Assembly: GCA_021521415.1 (NCBI GenBank)
Contig: JAIQDT010000001.1
Coordinates: forward strand, 434,001-498,000
Direction of reading: 5' to 3'
Length of the DNA stretch: 64,000 nt
DNA from: Bidens hawaiensis
Taxonomy: Eukaryota > Streptophyta > Magnoliopsida > Asterales > Asteraceae
Shown here: in pieces, positions 54,947 through 64,000 of the stretch
Layout of the letters: each line of letters starts with the position of its first letter
Numbering within the stretch: the stretch's first letter is position 1
Translations under genes and position numbers: made by a program
The notes under the pieces: model-generated
Databases searched by the model: none
Told to the model about the DNA's origin: nothing
Seen by the model: the letters and a program-made list of their open reading frames with translations, nothing else

Positions 54947-57411
54947 TTATGCACCAAACGTATCAAGTTAGTGGATATATAAACTCATTTGTTAATGTTC
55001 AAAAGCACTCTAAGATTTATAAGTGGATTTGGGCCGTAAAGTTGAAAGCATGCCCAAAAATTCATTTGATGGCCCAAGAGAGCATAACAACAATACTGGT
55101 TAAGCCCAAGTGTCAATTTAAGCCCAAATGTGAAGATCTCGGTCAACGAAGTGTGTTCCCTGTCAACAGTCAACGAAAGTCAACCGAGAACAGGAGTTCT
55201 CGGTCAATATTTAACCGAGAATAAGAGTTCTCGGTCAATATTTAACCGAGAACAGGAGTTCTCGATCAAGTCTAGGTGATCTCGGCCAACGAGAGTCAAC
55301 CAAGAACACCTTGACAGCTGTTGACAGAAAACCCTTTGGTTTCCTTCTTGGAAAGAGTGTCATCTTCTTCAAGTGGCCGAGATCTCCATTAAACCTTCAA
55401 AAATCCATTAAGCTTGTAACCGAAAACCTCCATTAACCCTAAGAAATCAACCGACAAACTAATCACAGATCCTAATGACCCCAAATTCTGACTAATCTAT
55501 CAATCCATAGTATTCAGCCATTCATATGTCAAACCCTAGAAGAACACAAGCCTCATAGAGGTTAGACCAAGTCCTTTTTGCTCATTTACCTGTGAGATAA
55601 TCAATGAGTACCAACAAGTTAATAGGGTTAATCAAACTTATGCAGGAAAGCTTTCGGTTGCTAGAGAAAGTTGAGAGAGATGAAGGAGAGAGTAGTAAAA
55701 GTGAAAAAGTAGAAGATAAAAGATTTTGGGGATTTACTTATACTCCACCCAACATGGGCCAAGAACCCGCAATGGGCTCAAAAACATTCAGTTAGCCCAG
55801 ATTCAAGAAGATCAAAAATTGGGCAGCCCAACACCCTTCTAAAAACCCATATTAAAAGAAAACTCAGTTAATTCAAACGTTCCGAGGAGAGTAGATTCGA
55901 GATAAAAATGAAATAGAATAAATAAAAAAAATTATTCAAATAAAAAAACATTAACATTAACATACAAAACAACTCCCTTAAGTTTTATAAGATTGGGATC
56001 AAATTTCAGTTTCTGTAAAAACGCCGTCCCCTTTTATGAAAAGATCAAAACATGGAATCATATCGTTTAAGAGGCTGTTACTAGGATTCATGTTCAACGT
56101 TATTATGACATAAAGAGACATGTTGATAGCAGGTATAACATACTTAGCATGATTTTCATTGTATCAGTGATATGATTAGGGTTCAGTTCGGCATAAAGCT
56201 TAGATGGACATCACTCATGGACCTGTGATGCCTCCTATCTCTTCTCAAAGCGTATTTGGCTTTCCCCAGATCACCCCAATTTGACTCCACTCCGTAGTTC
56301 TTGATTAAAATATTTTTATAGATAAACAAACATAGTTTAATCTTTAAGGTTGAACGTTGGACTTACAAGCCATCCGGACTTACAGGCCCTTCATTTGAGA
56401 CATGACAGGACTTACTTTTATGCCCCCATCTCTGTAGTTCTAGTTTGACCCTCTAAGCTTTCAAAAATATAGATTTTGATAGGATAAAATGAACTCTTTT
56501 GAAGATTTTGTTTTGTTTTTTTTTTTGCTTCAACGAATAATATAATATAATATTTTCGGTGATCAAGACACTAACGGGCTCGTGATTGACTGGGTTATTG
56601 ATTTTCTGCCTATCATTCGGCGAGATGTATCTGGAGACATGCACATTTCTTCAAAATGACTCTCCACATTAAGTTTAGCATATTTAGTTTGTATTACCTC
56701 AACTTTTACGCATCATGGAAAGCTACCATACAAATCAATGACTGTTCTAAAGCCTTTTAAGCTAAATAACTTAACCCGTTAGGCACACAAAAAGAATTTA
56801 TCTATCACTTTCCAAAGATTGGATCAATTTTCATTTGAAAACATTTTGAAGCTTCTAAAAAGCTGTAAAATGAATATTAATATCATTTCACAGGGACTTG
56901 CATAAAATACACGTGTTAAGAGTTCAATCACCCCGGTCACTTTAAGCTTTCAGGTAAATGGCTATCCAGTATGACCACAAGTGATTAACCGGACCAAACA
57001 TGCATGAAAACACATGTCCTTCCAGCTCAGGGTTACCGACATAATTTTAAGTGTAAGAATACGAAACACAAAACACATCATAATCGCCTCGGTTGCTCTC
57101 AGTCGTTAGGTAAATTGCTATCCTGTGAAACTACAAGTAGAACACCGGACCAACCATATACAAGTATATGTCCTTCAAACTTGAGCAACCGACATAATTT
57201 TAAGCGAGAATGAATCTTGAAAAGCAATTTTTTTTAATTTTCTTTATTTCTAATAATAAAGACAACGCACACACACACTATTTTTGACATTTTGATTTTT
57301 CTTAAATAATAAAAACAACGCACAGACACACTATTTTTGTCTTTTTGATTTTTCTCCCCCTAAATTTGTGTAAAAATAAACAAATATGTAAAAATTTATA
57401 CCCAAAAAGAC
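54947..57411 (-). other. RTE-4 spacer between RNase H and accessory ORF
   Basis: No gene. 55130-55310 repeats complementary motifs TTCTCGGTCAA and ACCGAGAACAG several times. 56925-57210 holds two copies of the palindromic module shared with RTE-5 (core CATATAC-AA-GTATATG at 57155-57170). 57250-57340 has an ACACAC run and a repeated CACTATTTTTG string. Confidence 0.7.
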
Positions 57412-58962
57412 TCAATCCTCGAAACGAAGCATTTTAAGAAAACCCACAGGCACATTAAATTTTGCTGTTCCAACCAGTTTTGTAAATAAGTCCGCCACAT
57501 TGTTGTCAGTGTGGACTTGTTCAAGATGAATCAATTTTCGATCGAAACAGTCATGAATAAAATGAATTTCAATATCGATGTGCTTGGTTTTAGAGTGTTG
57601 AACTGGATTTTTCACAATTGCAATGGCCGCATCATTATCACAAAAAATAGGAGTGTCAAGAAATTCCAAACCGTAATCCAACAATTGGTTTTGCATCCAG
57701 ATAACCTGAGAGCAGCAAGCAGATGCGGCAACATAATCCTCTTCGGCGGTCGAGGTAGATACCGTCTGTTGTTTCTTACACTGCCATGAAATGAGACGGT
57801 CTCCTAAGAATTGGCAACAAGCTGACGTGGATTTCCTGTCAACGTCATCTCCACCGTAATTACTATCAGCAAAAGTATCAAGATCAAATTCTGATTGTTT
57901 GGGATACCAAAGACCTAACTTTGGTTATCCCTTCAGATATTTAAAATACGTTTAACAACAATTAAATGAGAGAGTTTAGTATTAGCCTGGAAACGAGCGC
58001 ATTGGCACACTGCAAACATGATGTCAGGACGACTGGCTGTGAGATACATCAGAAACCCGATCATCGATCGATAGTACGTTTGATCTACGGGACTCCCTTC
58101 AGGAGCAGATGACAATAGTGGCCTTTCTGCCATGGGAGTGTTGGCACTCTTGGAATCTTGAAGTTCAAACTTTGCCAGCATATCTTCAACATATTTCCCT
58201 TGATGCAGTAAAATTTCTGTCAAGCTTTGGCGAACCTGTAGCCCTAGAAACGTGGTCATTTCTCCCAACGAACTCATCTCAAATCTCTTTTTTCATTGCA
58301 CTTTCAAATTCTGTGCACAACTCAACGCTGGTGGATCCAAAAATGATATCATCGACATAGATTTGGACAAGAATCAAATCTTTTCCGACAGTTTTCTGAA
58401 ACAAAGTTTGGTCGATGGTTCCACGCTTGTAGCCATGATCAAGAAGATGTGCGGTCAATGTAGCATACCACGCTTGATGAGCTTGATGTAACCAGTAGAA
58501 TGCCTTGTCTAGCTTGTAGACGTGATTTGGTTTATTAGAATCAACAAAAACCCGGTGGCTGATCAACATAAATCTCTTCCTTGACTTCACCATACAGAAA
58601 TGTGGTCTTAACATCCATCTGATACATTGTGAACCCCATGTATGATGCATAGGCCAGAAAAATTCTAATGGCCTCAAGTCTAGCCACTGGGGCATAGACT
58701 TGAGTGTAATCTAATCCTTCAACCTGGCGAAAACCACGAACTACCAACCGTGCCTTATTTCAAACAATAACCCCTGTGTCATCTTGCTTGTTTCAGAAAA
58801 CCCATCCTGTATCAAGAGCTTTCTTTCTATCCGGTAACTTAACCAATCTCCAAAATTTCAACTTATCAAACTGATTCAGTTCTTCGAGCATAGAATCAAC
58901 CCAACTAGGTTCTTGAAGAGCCATTTCTACCGTCATTGGTTCAATCTGAGAAATGAAGTAGG
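57412..58962 (-). pseudogene. RTE-4 reverse transcriptase and RNase H
   Basis: Reading leftward: RT start with SLQEPSWVDSMLEELNQF (58930-58870), broken by stops. Then a frame at 58747 with [20 protein letters not shown] and [15 protein letters not shown] frame at 58695-58279 holds the catalytic QIYVDDIIFGST. 58277-57933 has MSSLGEMTTFLGLQVRQ and SRPDIMFAVCQCARFQ. 57696-57412 is the RNase H end, FCDNDAAIAIVKNPVQHSK and ADLFTKLVGT. Frames change several times. RTE-7 lies just upstream at 58968. Confidence 0.88.
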
Positions 58963-58967
58963 AAAAC

Positions 58968-59498
58968 TGTTGGGACTTATATTTTAGACCGATGCATCGA
59001 ATTAATTTGTGGGTGAAAAATATATTATTTTGGTCTCAACCAAGGGTGGATGGCTTGAAGACCAAGTCATGCTAGACTAGTATAAATAGTTGTTTTTATT
59101 CATTTGTCTAGTACGAGTGACTGTATTGTGTATGTGTGAGATTTAGGGTTTTATCCCTTTAAGAGAGTCTCCGCCTCCAGGATGAGCTCTCCTGGTGGCG
59201 ACTGATATTTCTTAATCGATTGTATGTATGAATGTTTGTATGAGTGTTTCATCTATATGAGAATCATTCGACTAATATTATCATACTACCATTTCTATCT
59301 TTTGTGTTTTGATTACAATTGTTCATCCTACTTTATTGTTTATTGTTAATCAAATCAGGCTCTCTCCAATACACCTCATCCATCCAAACATGTTTCAAGA
59401 GTGAATACGAGTGAGATTCGATCCTAACCCTAGACCCGAGCTCCACACCGTTAATACCGACTATATTCACGCTTCCGAACCAGGACTCGGAGCTGTCA
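58968..59498 (+). repeat. RTE-7 5' LTR
   Basis: 531 bp, TATAAATAG box near 59086-59094. No perfect hairpin of the kind seen in the other LTRs stands out upstream of it. Confidence 0.9.
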
Positions 59499-59500
59499 AT

Positions 59501-59512
59501 TGGTATCAGAGC
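59501..59512 (+). promoter_or_regulatory. RTE-7 primer-binding site
   Basis: TGGTATCAGAGC, initiator Met tRNA site, two bases after the LTR. Confidence 0.9.
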
Positions 59513-60049
59513 CTGGGTTGCTGAATCGTTCAGACTAACCGCTGAACTGATTCATTTCACTCTTGAATCCACCATGGACGTTAAACGATGAAGTTCGTTG
59601 AAATTATTTTTGGCGGTTTTGAAATTATTTGATGATTCGGAAAAAAGTATACGGATTGATGTTTGGGTTGATGACTCAGTTGGAGATCCAACATCAATTT
59701 CATGCTTATTTGGTTAGAACGGTCCATATCTGATGTAACAGTGTTATTTGGCTCGTTTTGGGGCAACACTGTTCATCTGATTATTTCTAGATCTGAAAAG
59801 GTTGATTATGATATGAAGATTGGTTTCTTTGATTTCGAGATGACTTGAATGGTGCTACAATGATTTATTTCAGATGCCGAAACTTGATTTTGGATTTGAA
59901 AAAATTAGGGTTTTGTGTGCTCGTGCTACACAAAGTAGATGTTTGTTGAAAAATATTGCCGATGGTACAAACTGATAAGGAGAATGTACAAGTCAAGAAT
60001 GAACAGGTACTAAAGGCAATTTCATCATTGTTTGTAGCATCAGATGAAA

Positions 60050-60815
60050 AGTGAATATTCGAGCAGGTTTTGTAAGGGCAAATCAGTGACTGATACGCAG
60101 AAATGAAGTTTTGATGTCTCGAGCACACTATGAACAAATAAGATTGGACCCGAGTATGAAAAATGACTAAGTGTTGCTTCGAGCACAGGAGGTGTTTTGC
60201 CCAAGCACATCTTTGTTTGGCTCAAGAACAGGTTATTTCGAGCACATCTAATATCGAGCACATCAAATTCGAGCACACTTTGTGAAACCCAGAGCATGTC
60301 CTTTGTCTTCTCAAGAAAGCTATCTTCTTTAAGTCTCGAGCACACTTTGTTATTTATTCGAGCAGACTCTTTTTCGAGCATACTTTGTTTTGTCTTGAAC
60401 AATTATGCTTGTGAAGAGAAAACACAAGTTTGTGTCGAGCACACCCTTGCTACCGAGCACACTTTTGCTCCCAAGCATGTTTGGTGGAAAATGAAAATGC
60501 ACTAAGTAATCCGAGCACACTTTTGTTTCCGAGCACTAAGTAATCCGAGCACATTTGTACTTCCGAGCACACTTTGTGCTAGTTGAAAATTGAAAAATCA
60601 CAAGTGTTTTGATTTCCGGGTACACTTTGTGCTAGGAAAGTGCTTCCGGGTAAACTTTGTGCTAGTGCTAAAATTGAAAAATCACAAGTGTTTTGCTTTC
60701 TGGGTACACTTTGTGCTAGGAAAGTTACTCCGAGTACACTTTGTGCTAGGAAAGTTATTCCGAGTACACTTTGTGCTAGGAAAGTGATCCCAAGCACACT
60801 TTGTGCTATAAAACA
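60050..60815 (+). repeat. CGAGCACACTTTGTG repeat array in RTE-7
   Basis: Roughly twenty copies of a CGAGCACACTTTGTG-type motif at irregular spacing. They become regular ~30-bp units (CACTTTGTGCTAGGAAAGT plus a variable joint) at 60615-60800. Short open frames across it encode only the repeat. Confidence 0.8.
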
Positions 60816-61740
60816 GAGTTTGTGAAATATTTCAAAGTTTTGAAGAAACTTTTGAGATTTTTGGTACCGTTGACCGTTTGACCAAGCTGTTCTCTACGGA
60901 AGATATATACCAGGGGTATTTTGGTAATTTTTCTCCAATCATCAACAAGCTTATGGAATTCAAACCTCATCCAATTTCACGACTTCATCAAAAGCTTTAC
61001 AAGAACAAGTTTTGACCAAGCTTAAGGATTTAATCACTTTTAGTGTCAACCAACATATGAATATGTTTATTTTCAGATTTTTACAATCTTGATAAGGATG
61101 ATCAAGATTGCTTCACACACACTTGATTTGAAGACACATTTATTAAAGACAATTGCAACAAAATTGGGGGAGTAAAAATCTTTGAATTTCATTGCAAATG
61201 GCATGCTTCAAATCAAGTAAAAGACTCGAGTTAAGGAAAAGTTGATCAAGATTAATAATCCAAGGTTTTTCAAAGATGTTTCATCATTTGTCAGTTTTCA
61301 GATTTCCTAGTACGGATGAGAAGATAGAGTCATCTCAAGCAACAATGTTGAAAGGATGATCAGTAGAGTTCAACCTCCTATGAAATAGTCACTTGAATAG
61401 TCAAGAATGGGTTATGTTTGAACTTGAATGCTATCTTAATTCAGGGAATGGTTTGAAGATAATTTACAGGGGAATAAACAGATTTGAAGAATGGAAGATT
61501 ATTTGATGATCACAATGAGTTTATTTCTTTTTGTGATAACCTTGTTACTTGAAGTTGATCTTTTGAAGTTCAAAGCCTCGTTCATATGCCCATACAACTA
61601 TATTCAAAAGTGGTATAAGAGTGATGATTCGAAATGAACAATGGGAGAAGCTTAACGTGAGGGGGAGAATTTCAATGAAAGACAACGAGTTATGAGGTGA
61701 TCATGGAAGAAATTCGATAGCATCGGTCTAAGAGGGAGAT

Positions 61741-62269
61741 TGTTGGGACCTATATTTTAGACCGATGCATCGAATTAATTTGTGGGTGAAAAATATATCA
61801 TTTTGGTCTCAACAAAGGGTGGATGGCTTGAAGACCAAGTCATGCTAGACTAGTATAAATAGATGTTTTTATTCATTTATCTAGTATGAGTGACTGTATT
61901 GTGTATGTGTGAGATTTAGGGTTTTATCCCTTTGAGAGAGTCTCCGCCTCCAAGATGAGTTCTCCTGGTGGCAGCTGATATTTATTAATCGATTGTATGT
62001 ATGAATGTATGTATGAGTGTTTCATCTTTATGAGAATCATTCGACTAATATTATCATACTACCATTTCTATCTTTTGTGTTTTGATTACAATTGTTCATC
62101 CTACTTTATTGTTGATTGTTAATCAAACCAGGCTCTCTCCAATACACCTCATCCGTCCAAACATGTTTCAAGAGTGAATACGAGTGAGATTCGATCCGAA
62201 CCCTAGACCCGAGCTCCACACCGTTAATACCGACTATTCACGCTTCCGCACCGGGGCTCGGTCCTGTCA
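61741..62269 (+). repeat. RTE-7 3' LTR
   Basis: 529 bp, pairs with 58968-59498; differences are a few substitutions and a 2-base deletion near 62238. Confidence 0.9.
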
Positions 62270-62274
62270 AAAAC

Positions 62275-63579
62275 ATACAACTCTTTATGTGTCATGTCTG
62301 ACTTCTGGTGGACACTCCAGCTTCAATGGGACCTATGACATTCTCAATCTGATGATTCTTCTGGATTCTCGATGGAATTAAATGATCGGAAACATCATTG
62401 TTAGGTTGCAGATTTGACAAGTTCTCACTATAATCAGCAAGAGGATTCTTCCAGCTAGATGTCGCCGTACTGTGAAAGTACGAAGTACCGGCAACATATT
62501 CATTTGGAATGGCATCGGGAAACAGTGTGCTCCCGAAGATCTGACGGATGGAACTCTCCCCCTCAACAGTAGCAGCATATTCAGACGTGTTCAGCGAACA
62601 ATCGGTTTCTGAAGATTCCTTGGGCTGAGTGTCAGTTGCAGGTGAATCATTACTTAACTCAGCGACATCATCATCTAGTAATGGAGAAATGTGAAACATT
62701 TCCTGTGAATTATCTTTTGCAGCTTCCACTGTGGGACCACCTAAAGGTTCTGTGTTGATGACTGGAAACACATTGAATGGTTTGAAGAGTTCGTTGTAGT
62801 CAAATAACCAATCGGGACCAATCTGTTTGGTTGATTTATTGTATACACTGTAAGCTGTATTACCCACGTAACCAACAAAATAACACTCATCAACTGTGGC
62901 CCCAAACTTTGGAGTAGACTCAAGGTTTAGCAGTGTGCAGGGACAGCCAAACTCTCTAAAGAGTGCAATAGTGGGTTTGTGACCATAAACAATCTCATAT
63001 GGAGTCTTCATCTTGGACTTGTTAATTATCACCCAATTCTGAACATAGCAGGCCTTATTGATGGCTTCTGCACAGAAGAACAGTGGCAATTTGGAGTCAC
63101 ACAACATAGTTCTTGCCGCCTCTATAAGAGTTATGTTTCTTTTTTTAGCTACACCATTTTGCTTTTGTTTTCTTACGGCGCTGTACTGACGTAGTACCCC
63201 CTTTCTGAACAGAAATGATTCAATGATGATTCTTGAATTCCGTTCCATTATCACAACGAATTCCCTTTAGCTTCAAGTTCAATTGGTTCTCCATGAGTAT
63301 TACGAACTTCTTGATTAAATCTGCAGTTTCACTCTTATTTGACAAGAAAAATACACATGTAAAATGTGAGTAATCATCAGTAATAACAAGACAATAAGAA
63401 CTACGAGAAAGACTCAAAACATGAACTGGTCCAAAAAGGTCCATATGAAGTAACTGAAAAACCGATGATATGGTAATAATCCACTTTGGCTTGTGATATT
63501 TTTGATGATGTTTACCTAAAGCACAAGCCACACATTTTTCAATAGTCACAAAATCCTTGATTGGTAAACCACGTACCAA
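62275..63579 (-). pseudogene. RTE-4 integrase and integrase-RT linker
   Basis: 63579-63220 has the HHCC end (CVACALGKHHQK), the first catalytic Asp in LHMDLFGPVHV, and DNGTEFK. A frameshift near 63235 moves to the frame 63254-62292. This has KQNGVAKKRNITLIEAARTM with the catalytic Glu, FGCPCTLLNLE and the GPDWLFDYNELF segment, then a long acidic linker. The linker resumes across RTE-7 at 58962. Confidence 0.88.
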
Positions 63580-63627
63580 ATTATTTTTAGTAAGATGATT
63601 TAGATTTTTAGTATTAGCATGACCAAG

Positions 63628-64000
63628 CTAACGATGCCAAAGAATTGCATTATGTTCTGACACTTTTGAAAACAAACAGGTTATTTCGTCAGGAACATTT
63701 TTGTTCATGTCGATCACATAAGCATTATCTTTTCGTTGTGGTCGAACAAGAATCCGGTCTTCTGGTATAATTATACCAGGTTTCAAAATCAGACACTCTT
63801 TCTTAGTAAAATGAGTTGAAAAATCTTTGTCACAGATTTGTGACATGCTCAATAAACTATGCTTCAATTCTGGAACAAAATTTACATTTTCATATTTTAG
63901 AACACCGTTACTTACAGTACCCTTCTGAGTGATCTTTCCCTTTTCTCCTCCCGCAAAGGACACATACCCACCATTAAATGTCTGAATGTCGTGTAGTTGG
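63628..64000 (-). pseudogene. RTE-4 protease end and GAG-pre-integrase domain
   Basis: The frame from the window edge reads TFNGGYVSFAGGEKGKITQK and HSLLSMSQICDKDF to ILWHR, the standard GAG-pre-integrase domain. A stop (63628-63630) comes right after WHR, in frame with integrase. The protease active site should lie just outside the window. Confidence 0.85.

Larger units (their letters stand above)
58968..62269 (+). mobile_element. RTE-7: 3.3-kb non-coding LTR retrotransposon
   Basis: LTRs 58968-59498 and 61741-62269 both start TGTTGGGAC and end CTGTCA. A perfect duplication, AAAAC, is at 58963-58967 and 62270-62274. The iMet primer site (59501-59512) and a purine tract (CTAAGAGGGAGAT, 61728-61740) are in place. 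The 2.2-kb interior has no gag or pol; it carries an array of CGAGCACACTTTGTG units. LTRs differ at few positions. It must move by borrowed enzymes and lies between TRIM and LARD size classes. It sits between integrase and RT of RTE-4. Confidence 0.92.
27440..64000 (-). mobile_element. RTE-4: Sirevirus-like Ty1/copia element, 5' end beyond the window
   Basis: The 3' LTR is 27440-27798. Reading leftward from 64000 come the GAG-pre-integrase part (64000-63628), integrase (63579-62292), RT and RNase H (58962-57412), a long spacer (57411-54947), and an accessory ORF (54946-54257 then 29650-about 27830). A polypurine tract (27799-27811) ends the interior. RTE-5 splits the accessory ORF, and RTE-7 splits the stretch between integrase and RT. 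The order PR-INT-RT-RH is copia. Bases left of the LTR are AATTA, so the missing end should be followed by the same five bases. About 8.6 kb of its own sequence is in the window. Stops and frameshifts make it inactive. Confidence 0.85.

Noticed and set aside
60579..60825. LGITFLAQSV-type repeat protein on the minus strand
   Set aside because: Pure translation of the RTE-7 tandem repeat, open by chance.

Overview
The window looks like nuclear DNA of a flowering plant, a eudicot and most probably a member of the daisy family (Asteraceae). The evidence is a degraded intron-bearing class I terpene synthase, many plant Ty1/copia and Ty3/gypsy LTR retrotransposons, and a scrap of chloroplast rpoA. 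The family-level assignment is an inference from the style of the terpene synthase and of the retroelement accessory ORFs. No intact host gene was found.

Layout. (1) 1-2079: degenerate repeat DNA, then a 618-bp Mutator-like MITE with a perfect 9-bp target duplication, then a TATA box. (2) 2080-19577: a TPS-b-type terpene synthase pseudogene of seven exons. Exons 1-2 (2080-2631) are separated from exons 3-7 (17776-19577) by a retrotransposon complex inside intron 2. The complex consists of an old minus-strand Sirevirus-like copia element (RTE-1, 2942-17432). RTE-1 itself holds a young non-autonomous LTR element loaded with two satellite arrays (RTE-2, 4203-9257), a small LTR element with unidentified cargo (RTE-3, 9888-11578), a 2.3-kb solo LTR (11904-14176) and the rpoA fragment (about 14300-14697). 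(3) 19642-27439: AT-rich DNA with a small MITE, a copia LTR remnant and a gypsy LTR fragment. (4) 27440-64000: a second minus-strand Sirevirus-like element (RTE-4) whose 5' end lies beyond the window. It is split by a plus-strand Sirevirus-like element (RTE-5, 29651-54256, TSD TGGGT). RTE-5 is split by a minus-strand chromovirus (RTE-6, 31740-42074, TSD GGAAA), which in turn is split by a solo LTR (34100-34523, TSD CCTTT). RTE-4 is also interrupted by a 3.3-kb non-coding LTR element (RTE-7, 58968-62269, TSD AAAAC).

How the parts relate. All retroelement polyproteins seen here carry stops or frameshifts, so none is autonomous as it stands. The three Sirevirus-like elements share an accessory ORF downstream of pol. 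RTE-4 and RTE-5 also share a duplicated palindromic module between RNase H and that ORF. Most LTR families present carry perfect hairpins just upstream of their TATA box. All alignments were done by eye, so identities are qualitative.
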